Positions 11,343-23,403 of a DNA stretch of 64,000 nucleotides are shown here, in pieces. Position numbers and translations under genes: made by a program. Numbering within the stretch: the stretch's first letter is position 1; the number at the start of each line of letters is the position of its first letter. Below the pieces are notes generated by a model. It was not told the DNA's origin and searched no databases. It saw nothing but the letters and a program-made list of their open reading frames with translations. This DNA is from Adiantum capillus-veneris (taxonomy: Eukaryota; Streptophyta; Polypodiopsida; Polypodiales; Pteridaceae), in NCBI GenBank assembly GCA_014529385.2, contig CM043958.1, forward strand, positions 150,358,793 through 150,422,792, read 5' to 3'.

Positions 11343-11485
11343 ATGTCCAAAGGAGCTAGCTTGGTTGGTTGAGCACTCAATTGTTGTGACCCGAGTCATG
11401 GGTTCGAGTGTGACCAAGCAACCTTAGTAGCGCTCACGAACGTTTTGTGTCGCTTCGCATAGGATATGTGCAATTTGCTACAAAA
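11343..11485 (+). mobile_element. tRNA-derived SINE with target-site duplications
   Basis: The 143-bp unit contains a Pol III A box (TAGCTTGGTTGG, 11357-11368) and a B box (GGTTCGAGTGT, 11401-11411) at tRNA-like spacing, and ends in a short A-rich tail (ACAAAA). It is flanked by 14-bp direct repeats, GACCCATGAGGTTG (11329-11342) and GACTCATGAGGTTG (11486-11499), one mismatch apart. Position, tail and duplications together fit a SINE insertion mobilised by a LINE. The parent tRNA cannot be named with confidence. Confidence 0.75.
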
Positions 11486-11499
11486 GACTCATGAGGTTG

Positions 11500-12170
11500 C
11501 TTTAAAGTGTTTCCTTCTTCATTGGAGTAGCCAATTGTGAGACCTCACCTTTTTTTTTTCCGTAATAAATATTGATTGTGCAATTTATCAAGTTTCGTCA
11601 AAAAAGAAAGGAGAAAAACTTTTCTTCTCAAGACATTACAAAAACTATAGAACAAGAAATTAACATTTTCATTAAACTTATAGCTGAAGATTGTATTCAA
11701 TTTTCTATTTTTCAAACGACAAATTTAATATATCTCTTTGCTAATGACAAAAGGAAACAAACTTTGAAAGCAAATGAGACGCCTTGAAATTTTTTAATTA
11801 AGCAAAATAAAGTTTGTTGAAGAAAAAGTACAATAAACAAGGTGAAAATTCACTATGGCCTACATAAGGCTATTGAATTGAAAAGAATTTTATAATAAAA
11901 GGCTTCTTTGTGAGAGAGAAAAATAGACTGTGACACTATCAATTTACAACAGATGGTATCACAATAAAATATTATGTATTTTTAAAAAAAGTATAACAAT
12001 GAACTATTTAGCTTTACAATATATTCTAAAAATATTAAAAATAATGTTTTGACACAATACTCAATGCCCCTCTTTAAAGAGAGAGATTTACAAATGCCAA
12101 CACTCTCTAAAAGAAATAATAAAGAAAAATCTTATTATCATTAGCCTACCGTGTGACATTAATCTGCAAG
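11500..12170. other. AT-rich, no gene recognised
   Basis: Poly(T) at 11549-11558 and a 71-codon lysine-rich plus frame at 11572-11787 without a recognisable motif. Nothing else stands out. Confidence 0.35.
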
Positions 12171-12896
12171 CTTTTTTTTTCAAAACTCACCAAAGTGAGT
12201 GAAGTTATATTAAAGATATCAAAAACTTTACAAGGTAAGCCCTACTCACAACCTGAGCCTGGGCATCCACAAGATCATAGGGATCCGTCTAAGTACAACC
12301 AAGAGCTAGAGGTACCACAAACTTAGGTTAGCTCTAGCTTGTCAGAACAGCATTGATGGCCCAATCCCAATCATCTAAGTTCTTTCTTTTACCATTTAAT
12401 ACGATCAATTCCCTACTTTTTTGCACGATCTTTGAGAAACTAGCACAGGATAGATAATTCTCAAAGATCTAACAGTTCATGGCCTTCCATACTTGCTCAA
12501 AGTAGCAAAATGTAACAATCTACGTGCAAATCAGTGACACCTGGCTTTTCATTCTCATACCTCCGAAAATTAAATCATTCTTGAAGAACTCAATCTTCCA
12601 GGTCTTTTGCACCCAATTGCACACATCTTCCCTGCCAACCCACTTATAGCTGGACACTCCTTGAACAGGTGGATGAGGTCCTCACTAGTCATTTTGTAGT
12701 TGGAATATCTATCAAAACCAATCCCTTTGGCGGCAATCTTCACTCCTAGCGGTAGAGCCTCCCATAACACTTTCCAAAAAAAGATCTACATTGTCAAAGA
12801 CCATTGTCTCTTTCAAATGTTATTTGTTACTGCCCTCCACCTAGCCTCCCGCCATTACTTTCCTCAAAACTTGTTAAGAGGACTAATGCACGAGCT
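12171..12896 (-). pseudogene. 5'-truncated L1-type LINE with RVT zinc-binding remnant
   Basis: Poly(T) at 12172-12180 marks the 3' end of a minus-strand copy. The 3' UTR resembles that of the other family members (CAAAACTCACCAAAGTGAGTG). The minus frame at 12570-12770 reads LWEALPLGVKIAAKGIG and then HLFKECPAI, the Trp/Pro/Gly and His-Leu-Phe-Cys positions of the RVT zinc-binding domain found after plant L1 reverse transcriptases. Only the C-terminal end of ORF2 remains. Confidence 0.65.
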
Positions 12897-13990
12897 TTTT
12901 TTTTTTCTTGCCATACTCACAATTGTGGGTTGAGATAATTCATATTAACCAGATAAGAATACAACGGCCCTTAAGCACAAGTACAACATGTGCATTGAGG
13001 GGGCTATGTTCCATCAGAGACTTGTGCACAGAATACCTACTAGATGATTAACTCCTATCCTCTTGGGTGTTCTAAACAACTCATAGTATGATCCATCCTT
13101 CATCTTTGTCTGCTGCCTATGTTCTTGCTCCTACCATATGAATGAGCTCAATGCTTGATCACACAATATCATCAAAGAGAGCTACCTCTAGTTTGCCATC
13201 AAAGACTCGAAGGTACCTGGACTTCCACACTTGGTTTATGTAGCAAAAGCTGATCATTTGAGTGCATATCATAACTGCTTGGCTTTGGATACCACACCCT
13301 CCCAAGATCAGGTCATCCGTAGAAAAGTTGATCTTCCAAGTCCTTCTTACCCACTTGCACACTTTGGTGGCTAGACCCCGCAAAGTATGGAACTTGTAAA
13401 ACAGATGGAGGGGATCTTCCAAGGTTGACTTGCAGCCTGAGCAAGTGCTTGAGCCAAGACCTCTAGCTTGCAGCTTAACCCCAGTGGACAAAGCTCCCCA
13501 CATCACCTTCCATATGAATACCTTTATAAAGTCCGGCCCTTTAGTCTCCCAGATGGTAGCAACCCTCTTTTGCCAGCGTTCTTCTGTCCAGTTTTTCTTC
13601 CAAATTCTGTTGAGTGGGGCAAACCAATCATCTTGGTACACTAGCGCATTATATGTACTTGAGTCTTGGGAAGCGAGAACACTTTGTCTTTCGGCCAATG
13701 CCAAGCTCTCCAATCTATTTCTGATCCGCTCTCCAATCTATTTATGATCCGTAAGCAGCAAGATATGTGAATGTCAGCACTTCCAAGATTCTACTAACGA
13801 GAAGCCTTTCATAGATCCCCAATTTATGTTCCATCACCATATGCTCCCCATCCTTCCAACAACAACTTATGTCGTCATCCCCGAGATGCAAAAGCTTATA
13901 GATTCCTTTATTGCTCACTTGCCACGCAACTTTGAATTAATGCACAAGCTTTATCAAATGCTCCAAAGATGCACCCAAAATCCAACTCTT
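12897..13990 (-). pseudogene. 5'-truncated L1-type LINE, C-terminal ORF2
   Basis: A third minus-strand copy abuts the previous one, its poly(T) at 12898-12906. The minus frame 13159-13713 (184 codons, open) holds the RVT zinc-binding domain in good order: FIKVFIWKVMWGALSTGVKL, then CSGCKSTLEDPLHLF with its Cys-x2-Cys and His. The upstream part to about 13990 has broken frames from the RT thumb and connection region. A 5'-truncated L1 lacks the endonuclease and RT palm, so it is not autonomous. It is the best preserved of the LINE copies here. Confidence 0.75.
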
Positions 13991-14271
13991 TACTAAGGGC
14001 TACTTATGCAAGTCCAAGAAGTATAAAAACTGTTGATTCAAAAGAAGGTTCTTATGTTATTCCCACCACTTAGGATGGAGAACATAAAAATTTGTCAAAA
14101 TTGATTTCGTTTATTATTATTCATCGTTAGACTCGAAGGCAAAATTATTGATTTAGCCGCTTATTTCTTTTAAAATGATGTCATGACCCTCCACTTTGTT
14201 ATTTATTACATTGATTTGACCTATCTTTTTCATGTCAATGGGCCACAAAGCTTTACTTCCCTTCCATTTAA

Positions 14272-14500
14272 TCTATACTATTATAAAAGGGGGAGGGATC
14301 CCCCCCTCGTTCCCACCTTAGTCCAACCAGTACGCTCTAAATCCAGCATGCTCAACAAGAGACAAGAGAAAGAAAAAGCCTGTGCAAAGAGAGAGAAAGA
14401 GAAGTGGCCGAAGGCCGTCGAGAATAATACTTATTTTAAAATACCAAAGCGAAACTTCACCTTATATCCAGCCCTTTCCTTTCATTTAAATATTTAAGAA
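14272..14500 (+). mobile_element. Helitron-like 5' terminus
   Basis: A|TCTATACTATTATAAAAGG and a following G/C-rich stretch match the plant Helitron 5' consensus form. The body contains AAAGCGAAACTTCACCTTAT, seen in related form near 14495 and at 34690. The 3' end (hairpin plus CTRR) was not identified. Confidence 0.45.
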
Positions 14501-14700
14501 TGCAAAAAGAGAAACTTTACCTTATTTCCTATAGTGATTGGACCTACCTTTTCATGTGAAGCGTTAAAGTTTTTATTTATTTTTTAGTTTGTCGAAAGAT
14601 CCCTTCATTTCACAGCCTTTCATAATGTGATTTGCTTTTCATTTTAATGTTTTCATTTTATGGTTAGAAAAAAAAAAATGAGACATTTGATTAGATCCCT

Positions 14701-14719
14701 CTCCCCCCCCCCCCCCCCC

Positions 14720-14773
<54 letters not shown>

Positions 14774-14774
14774 A
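14701..14774. repeat. compound (C)n(CT)n(CA)n microsatellite
   Basis: A C run of about 30 bp is followed by (CT)n and (CA)n without interruption. Confidence 0.9.
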
Positions 14775-15129
14775 AAGAAAAGGGAGAAGGTTAACAAAGG
14801 TAATTTCTTAAAGGGTAAGACAATCACAGTTTACGGCCCTCATGTGGACAGTTGTCAGTGGGCACGGTGAAGCACTCATTAAATACCTAGAGCACAAAGG
14901 CTAGGATAGCGGAACAAGTAAGGTAGCAATGATGACTTGCAAAGAGGATACTGTGTCAGTGTGTAGGCTTCGTGAAATCTAAATTGTTGAAACTACAAGA
15001 ACCTTACTTATGTGCTAACTCCTAGGACCCTGGGGCCTGTAGGCCTACTTGTAGTGATGATCACCTACATCATCTATCTCTCAGCATTTGAATTTTGGCT
15101 ACCTCTCATCCTGTAATCGGAAAAAATGT

Positions 15130-15305
15130 GTCTCGGCTTAATATCATGCCATTTTGGATTTCAAAAATGTAGGTTGAGGGCAAGCCCAAAAGGGGAAATT
15201 CCACCCCAAAATAGAGATAAATAGTGGTAAAATTTGAAAAAAAAACCTGATTTCTAAAAGCTTCCTCTTTGCAAATTCAAGAAAAGGAATTTTGTAAGTT
15301 TGGGA
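15130..15305. repeat. fourth copy of the 9991 dispersed repeat
   Basis: CTCGGCTTAATATCATGCC, GGGGAAATTCCACCCCAAAAT, and GCAAATTCAAGAAAAGGAAT follow the order of the 9991 copy at lower identity. This shows the family is dispersed and old enough to have diverged. Confidence 0.65.
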
Positions 15306-18100
15306 ACTCGATCATTGCGAGTCTCATCTTATCTTATAGGTATTAAGGAACTCAATGGCTCACTCCATAAAGTCTATGCATGGAGACAAAAACCTTAGGA
15401 ACCTACAACCAGATGCACTCTGAAACCCGTCTCCATCGATGATTATTGGCCTTTACATGCTTTTTCTCTCCAAAAGGTTTTTCTTTTCGTTTATTTTAAA
15501 GGACGGCTCCACTTTTGTTGGGCAGAATACCAGAAGCTTTAACTTTAAAATGAATGTGTGTGTGTGTGTGTTTTTTAATAACTTCAAACCTTTGTTATGC
15601 TCAAAGCGTTAATAAATCTCCCATTTTTGGACTACACAAGGAGCCCTTAGTAGAGTGTTGGTGCAATTATGGAGCATTGGATAAAGCTTGCAGATTAGTA
15701 CCATGTCTTTGTGAGAGGTGTTGACATTTGAGTACCTTTAAGGAAAAAAAAACATTTAATATTGTTTTTGTTATTATTTTTTATGCTTTTGGAATATATT
15801 GTAATCAAAATAAGTTATTGTTACACTTAGTTCCAAAAAAAAAGTGTAATACTTTATTGTGTTTTTTAAAAAATAAAATAAAATGCTAGTGTCACTTTCT
15901 CAGTTTTCCTCTCATAAAGACCCTCTTATTATTAAATTCCTGTCAATAGGGCCATACTGAACTTTCACCTTGTTTTTCTCTAATACTCACCAAAAAAGAA
16001 AGCGTCAAATCTTAGAAAGATTGGACACTTTCACGTGCCTAACCCAGGGTTATATCAAGTCTTTTTGGACAACGATTCTACAATAAGACGTGTGATGTTG
16101 CAGTTTAATGTTAGTCTTAATTGAAAATGATGAATTATTCCGTGATGCCAATTGATCGCAGCGATGCAAGCGGCTAGTACCTATTACCCAACAGCCAATA
16201 TGCTGCCTAGTCGACATAGGTTAACCATCCTTAATCACAAAAAAAAATGTGGAGAAGTTTGGTCAACACACTTTTGGGTTGGCGGCCGGGCGAAGGGGAA
16301 AGGAAATTGGGTAGGCTGCTGGATGGTGAAGGGGTTGCCCGAGTTTACTTTTTGCCTGTATGACTTTAGCATATAGGGGTGCTATTTACCCTATGGGACA
16401 AACAATTTTCGCGCTTGGGTGGATAGAGCATTAGGCGTCCAGTGGAGGGTGCTTCAATAGTTGAGTGACTGCATTATCTTCTCAAAGAACCATTTTTTGG
16501 GGACAAAATAGATCCATATATATATTTTTGCAAACGTCCTTCATTGGTTGGTGGCTTGATAAGTAGCAACTTAGATGCTTGATTTGATATACCGCTCGTA
16601 CTTGCGAGGACCCTTGCTTTGATGAGATGAAAGCATGATCGTTTCTCGTTGATGAGGTAGAATTGCCCCGCACTTGCTACAATGATGGAAGAACAATATG
16701 CAAATTGTAAATGGCATTTTTTTTTTCATCTTTATGTTTAGTCATGGTCCATGGAGCCCAAAACTAAAAGAAGCATATTTTGTTCTCTGGGGCTTTGAAG
16801 CTATTTGTGGTGGGAAGAAGACAAGAGTGACTGGCATGTGACTATTGCTTTTAGTCACTAGTGTGGTTGTGTGGGTCCTTCCTTGCATATATGCTGATTC
16901 TCTACATTAACCTTGACTTTCTAGTCTTTATACACAAAACAACAAGCCTATTGTAGTATTTTCCAGATATTTACAATTGCTCCAACATAGGCTTCAATAA
17001 TTTATTCTTGAGCTTCACGTATGATTCTTAATTTTTCATTTGATACCTTCAAAAAATATAGAAAGGTAAAGGTACCTTTGGTTGAGGGTCTCTTGAGACC
17101 TGGAGGGCAGCAAGAAAGAATGTTAGCTAGGATTTTCTTTTGTAAAGTAAATTTGGCGTGGATACAAAGTACAAGATATGTCAAAGGTGACTTGAAATAA
17201 AGAGGAGATTCATCATAAAGGGGTAGGTCACCAAAAAGTAAAGGGACAAACTAGAATAAAGCTTCTCCGCCATGGGAGGTATTCCTCCATCTCATACTTG
17301 TAGCGGTGCCTCGACCTTGAGGACAACTTGCCAATTGAGCCAGGGACGTCATGTGTGTAAGCAGAGGGGGAAGTGTGTGTCCTCCCTAGGCTAGCAAAAA
17401 CACAAAAGATAACAATAGCCCAAATTCCTTCAAGAAGGGGTTGTTCACATGTGGGCCATGATAGTATAATGTCTCACACCATGCATGGACGCAAACTCTT
17501 GATGTGCAATCCAATCCACGTGAGTTCGAATTGAGGGGTTTTAAAATGCAAAAAATTTAGACAATTTAACAGAGATACATTAAAATAAGAGGTTTTTATA
17601 TTCAATTTTGAAAGAATTTCTTAAAATAAGGGGTTATTTTATTCATTCAGACATGTTAAAAGAGGGCTTTTTTTATACCCCGGAACGCATGTTATATAAA
17701 GGGGTCCTGAACGGTGAACCCTTTGAGGATTTTTAAAAAAATCCTCAGTCCATAATGATGATGAGTTTTCTATGTGAATTAAGAAAACAAGGATGTTCTA
17801 TCTTGTTTCTCTAAAAAGAATCATGATAGGATTGCTTTTCGGTATTTGTGTCATTGTTAGCAGCAAGCTAACTCGGATACCATTTTTCGAAGCTCTCATT
17901 GTAAAAACACTTATTATTTTGATAAATCGGGAATATTCTAACTCCTATTTTTTGGATAAACTTTGTAATAGATGAGCCGGGGCTACAAGCTTCCAAATTA
18001 TATCAATCTGTCATTATCCATCTTTAGTTAGAGCTCCCAGATTATTAGTTTTGACCACCAAAAACCTTGGCTAAGGTGTAAAAGCAAATTTTTATAAGTT
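15306..18100. other. no gene recognised
   Basis: About 2.8 kb without a supported gene. Open frames at 16152-16376, 16482-16673, 17002-17184 and 17793-17975 are short and carry no motif I recognise. A short (TG)n lies at 15552-15570. The transition into the gypsy LTR somewhere near 18.1 kb could not be placed. Confidence 0.35.
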
Positions 18101-18774
18101 AATTTTAAGTTTTTGGATAATGGAATACACAGCGTGAGCTAACGGCGCTCACTTTTGTCCTTCTCGCGCTTCCTACTCCCTCCCCGGTTGTCACATTGCA
18201 GTCGTGTTTGTTGCATTGCAACCGTAGGTAAGAGCTCTATGCATTGGCGTAAACACTTCACGGGATTTTGTAGCTTTTGACATCGCCGACCCGCGGCCTA
18301 ATTTCATCATAAGTAGAAATTTACACTTCAAAATAAAAAACTATGCATAGGCGGGGTATTGGGGTATCATTGCTAAGCATTTAGGTGCATTCTGGGTCGA
18401 AAACGACTAAGTCAAAAATCCACTGTTGTTAATAATCGTGATTTTTTCACTTGACTAAAGTGGGATTTGAGACTATAAGCATGTGTGCTTAGGTCTTATA
18501 AACATGTCTTAGAAGTTTCGTTACGTTTGGATGTCATTTGATGCTGTAACGGAAGTGATTTGTTTGCCGATGAGCGATTGGCTTTTGGTGATTTTAGTCA
18601 CTTGAGTGTAGCTTGAGTTAGATGCGAGTTGTTTGTTGTTTTTCGAGAGATTGACAACCTCTTGTAGCCTCTATGCAATAGTCGAGTCAGCTTCGTCCCA
18701 TGGATTGACAATTTAATCGTGGTTCTCACTAAATCTGCAATAAGATAGGAGTGAGGTTAGACACCCATCCCACA
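18101..18774 (+). repeat. probable 3' part of a gypsy 5' LTR
   Basis: This sequence ends ...CCCATCCCACA immediately before a primer-binding site at 18777, so it should be the 3' part of the 5' LTR of the plus-strand element that continues to 23.4 kb. The LTR start was not found because no second LTR copy is recognisable in the window. Confidence 0.45.
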
Positions 18775-18776
18775 TT

Positions 18777-18797
18777 TGGCGTCGTTGCCGGAGATCG
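18777..18797 (+). promoter_or_regulatory. primer-binding site, tRNA-Asp type
   Basis: TGGCGTCGTTGCCGGAGA differs at only two positions from TGGCGCCGTTGCCGGGGA, the tRNA-Asp-complementary primer site known from plant Athila/Tat-type Ty3/gypsy elements. It lies two bases after a CA-ending LTR-like sequence. Confidence 0.75.
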
Positions 18798-19339
18798 AAG
18801 AGACCTAAACTAGGGAAAAACATGAGCGCCTTGTGAAGTTATCCTTTAACTTCCTCTAGGATCAGCTAGAGTAAAAAGTTTATTTTTAGAAACCGCATAT
18901 CCTAAGATTGTCGTCTTTTGCTGTGTAGAGGTAGCTCGGAGGTAAGTTGTACTTGCTGAGTGCCTTTAGGATTGTAGAATTGTAGAACTAGATCAGGATT
19001 TGAAGAATGATTGATAGACGAGTCTTAAGATCAATGCTCAAGAAACCATAAAAAACTAGAAAACGAGTGTTTGTGGACACTTTCCACAACCCCATTGCAT
19101 GAGAACCTAGGAGTAGAGTAAGTAGGATCCGAGGTGGATTTCAAAACATTGCTCTCTCCGACAGAATCATTGTGAGTTGTTATTTGAAGTTGTAAGATTT
19201 CAGATCCACGGCTAGAAATAGCACGAAAAGACTCCAAACCACTCAATCCGACTAGAGAGTATGCTTAAAAGTTGTATGAACCAGTGGATAAGCTCCATGA
19301 CACATTGAGGTAAAAATTTCAAGAGTTTGCAAAAACTCA

Positions 19340-20348
19340 GATTATTTACTTTTTCTTGACATTTTAGGCCAAATTAAGTTTTGGCTTGATTCATAGGGTT
19401 AAAATAACTCTTGAAAAGACTGTCCATTGGAAAAGTGCAAAAGATTGTTCATTTTAAGTGTGAAGTAAATAATTGTGATTATTTACTTTCAACTCAAAAT
19501 TGACCAAGGTTGGTACCAGTGACTCATTTCATGTGTACAAACAACTTTTATAAAAACACATTGGATTTGGATCACCAAATTGACAAAAAACTGGGTAAAA
19601 ATTAAAGTTTGTACTGACTTCTGAGAACTTGAGTGTAAATTGGGGAAAAACTAGTCCAAACTCGATGAAATTTGATTCATAGGCTTATATTGATGTGATA
19701 GACATGTGTATATGCTCAGTTGACCAAAAAGAGGCAAAAATTTGCCAAAAGTAAATAATCGCGATTATTTATATATGTTCCATTTTTCAATTTTTTTGAC
19801 CAAGTTAGCATACCACTAGTTTTACCATGTTGTAATAAGCCCACAAATCAAATTTGGTGAGATTTGGATCATTGGATTGAAAATTGTGACCAAATTTGCA
19901 AAGTCAGTCTGCGGACAAAAAAACTGATGACCATTTGACCAAAAATTGCCAAACTTGATGAAACTTGGCTAGAGACTTTAAGTAGAGGTGCTTAACAGAT
20001 CTGTGTCAAGATTGGGACAAAAAATTGTAAAAATTAGATAGAGTAAATAATCGCGATTATTTACATTTGCTTCAAAAATTGACAATCTTGCATATTTGAG
20101 CATATCACAAGGTCAAGCATATCAAGTAGACCACACAAATCAATTTTGGTGAAATTGGATCACAAAAGTGAGATTTAAGCCAGATTCTTGAAATTAGAGA
20201 CTGCGGACACGAAACAGTTTGATAAACTTGAACAAATTTTGTCCAAACTTGTTTAAACTTGTCCAAGGACCTTAACAGGTTGTATACTTGGCAAACCAAG
20301 CCAAAAAATGCAAAAAACTGACAAAAGTAAATAATCGCAATTATTTAC
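19340..20348 (+). repeat. array of palindromes in the gypsy leader
   Basis: A perfect 22-nt palindrome, the half-site GTAAATAATCG followed by its reverse complement, or a near-perfect form, occurs at 19465-19486, 19751-19772, 20043-20064 and 20327-20348, with a half-site at about 19341-19349. Spacing is 286, 292 and 284 bp. The sequence between shares landmarks (CAAATTTTGGTGA-like, TTGGATCA, GCGGACA, AACTTG), so the array is a degenerate tandem repeat of about 290 bp whose best conserved part is the palindrome. It lies between primer-binding site and gag. Confidence 0.8.
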
Positions 20349-22930
20349 TACTGCTACAGAGAGATACCATTTTTGACTTTTGAACTTGTACAATGCTAGA
20401 CCAACATAATACAAAGCCACCGGGCAATTTTGGGTTCAATTGGATCCAAATTGGTACATGTTCACTCAGTTTCCAGGTTGCAGATTAATCCTTTGATTTT
20501 TGCCAAAGTCGAATTTGAAAATCTCAATTGCTGACTAAATTAGCTCGATTTGAAGTGATACACATAGACCAATCACAATAGTTAGCAGACATTACACAGT
20601 CTTTGTGAAAGAATAGCTAACTTGATCAAAATTGTTACAAGATCAGGTTGCAGACAAGGAATCGGCAGCTTGACAGAAGTTGCAATCAAGTCAAGTTTTT
20701 TGGAAGAAATTGACAACAAGTCAATCCGACGGTAAGTACTCTATCCAGGGCTTCACAAGTCTTTATGAACCTTACATCAAGTCGTGTACTAGGAAATCAG
20801 GGCATATTTGGAGAAACCTCTAGTAGACTATCCATCGAAAAAAGTGTGAATAAAGGCAATTCTTTGCACACTATCCTTGAAGAAGTCTCGGACACTTTTT
20901 CCGATTCAACATCTGAAATGTCTTCTTATTTGACTCACTCAGAAACCGGAACGACAGTGCGTTATAAGCATATACTCTCATTTTATAAGACTAATTGCCA
21001 TGGAGCTCACGTTTACTTGGATTGTAACGAAGAGTATGCTATTCGTATTGATGACCATGGTATTGCGTTCGAAGAAGAGATCAGGGCAAACAAACAAGGA
21101 AAAATGTACATGGATAGAAACGAAACTCAATATTTACAAGTCAAAAACCTTGACATGATAGAAAAATGGGGGTTATAAGTAAACACCATAATTCCAGATA
21201 CGACAGCCAAAGAAGGACCACTAACTTTAAAATTTGAGGGATACGATCAAGTTGATTTGAAGCCTTTGAAACGGCTTAGTACAAATAATCCTAGGATCGG
21301 AGTCTATTGTTGGGAGGATAGAAATGTAAGCGATCTTCTATGGACTTCACATGCCAAATTAGGACAACTGATGCCCATGAAGATCATCTATATCTTTAAA
21401 ATCAAGGATAAGGGATCAGCAGATCTATCAACCTACCTGTTTAGGGATTGTTATAGCAACAACTTTGTTATGATGACTTCTTGATGAGGTGGAACAAACA
21501 AAATATCAAGGGTATTCCATAAGAGATTGGATATTGGGCCAAGGACCAGAAACTATTCCAAGAGATGAACATCGTGAGAGATCTTCCTCGAGTAATGTTA
21601 AGAAACCAGAAACGACCTCATCATGAAGAAAACCGGGTGACACTAAGGCTAGTCCAGGGCTACATGAGTCACTATTTCCAACAGACTGGTTTGAAGAAAT
21701 GGGAACAAGACCAACTGCCAGGAGACCGGGAGTTGAACCAAATAGACGCGATAAACCAGCTGATTTTTAAAAATGGGTCAGAAAATACAGTGGATCAGGG
21801 GATCCATATGACCACTTAGCAAGCTTTAAGCAAGTGCTAAGAGCAGAACGCATATTTGATTTCCATACTCAATTCGAGGGATTTGGAATGACATTAGAAA
21901 AAAAGAATTGACATGGTTCCAAAACATTCCACCAAGGTCAAACATGGACTTGAACACATTAGCCCAAGGATTTGTAGTTGCTTGTTCCAAAACGGAGATC
22001 AAACACAATCCGGTAGCTCAAATCTACAGCTTTAAATAGAAACAAGGTGAGTCTATTAGGGATTGTACAACTCAAATGAAACAATACATTGCCAGATGCC
22101 CAGAGCTAGAGATACCTGTAGAGGAACAACTAGTATCATTGTTTCTAGAGGGAATGCTAAACAAAGAACTTCATGCTATACTATATAGCAAAAAGCATAC
22201 AACCCTAGAAGAGTGTGTGTCAGATGTTATTGACTTAGGAGACAATTGTGATATTTTCAATGAAGAAGATGTCCCTAAGGATAACCAAAGTGAGAAAACA
22301 ACATCCGAACGGCTGTTGCAGCACCACTTTCAGCCATAGAAGACATACTCAAAAGGATGAATGACATGCAAAAAGCACCTATGAGAGGACTAGGGCAAGG
22401 GATACCTCAATAGGGACAACCAATTAGACTGCAGAAATGGTGTGCAATCGAGGGTAAATGGACCAACCATGAGACTAATGAGTGCTACTACCGACCAAAG
22501 TATGATGAGAATGTTCAGTACGTGCCCAGGAGGCCACAAGGACAACCCATGTACGGATACCAGCCTAATATTGCACCAGCTCAAAGACCACCGATGAGTA
22601 TGGAAAGACCTCAACCCGTGTTGGGTCAACAACCTCCATATTCGGCACATAATGCAGTGCCTGTAAAGTACAAGCATTCAGAGGGAGTCATAGATTAACA
22701 AGCACTAGTACCTGTTACACCCTATGCTGAGTCTAGTCCATCTACAGTAATGGTGGAAGGAGATTGGTATAATTCACATCCACCAACAATGGAAGAACCT
22801 GCGACTTATACTCCACTAGAGCTTCCACCAGTGTATTATATAGCTAATCAAGGTGTTAGACCTCCTATGGTAAGACCCATGATAAAGCAAAGAACGGGAA
22901 ACTATCATAACTGTGGTGCAAATGATCATT

Positions 22931-23040
22931 CAAAAAATGAATGCCCAGAGTCTGATAAGAACCTCAAGCCAGTTGAGGTTCTTATCAAAAAATGAATGCC
23001 CAGAGTCTGATAAGAACCTCAAGCCAGTTGAAGCTTATTG
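22931..23040 (+). repeat. 55-bp tandem duplication in gag
   Basis: CAAAAAATGAATGCCCAGAG begins at 22931 and again at 22986, period 55. Because 55 is not a multiple of three, the upstream frame ends in a stop just after the first unit and the downstream part continues in another frame. Confidence 0.85.
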
Positions 23041-23403
23041 CATACAATGTTGCAAAAAGGGAGGACACTTCCCGGAAGATTGTCCTAAAAATCCTTTAAA
23101 CAAGGGTAAAACAATAGTAAACGTAGTTCAAGTGATACCTAGTAGCTCATCTGAGAGTGAACCGATTGTTCCAATCAAGGTAATCACTAGAGTTCAGGCT
23201 AAGAAAAAGAAACATAACTCCTCTGATAATTCGGAGAATACAAAAATTGCGTCTCAAAAGACCAAAAGAAGCAGAAGCAAAAGGTATAAGATGAGAAAAC
23301 AGAAACAACAAACTGAAATCGAGGAGAAAGAAAAAAGGCTATTCAAGGAAAAGGTGAAAGAAACTAGAAGCGAAGTCAAAGAAACAACCGTGAAATCTGG
23401 AGC

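Noticed and set aside
16402-16470. tRNA-like or SINE-like stretch (GGGTGGATAGAGCATTAGG)
   Set aside because: It resembles an A box, but no B box follows at the right distance and there is no tail or target duplication.
17455-17540. Second SINE candidate with GAGTTCGAATTG
   Set aside because: The B-box-like motif is acceptable, but the A-box match is weak and no flanking duplication is visible.
17793-17975. 60-codon hydrophobic plus frame considered as an organelle-derived membrane protein
   Set aside because: No recognisable plastid or mitochondrial protein and no neighbouring organelle sequence.
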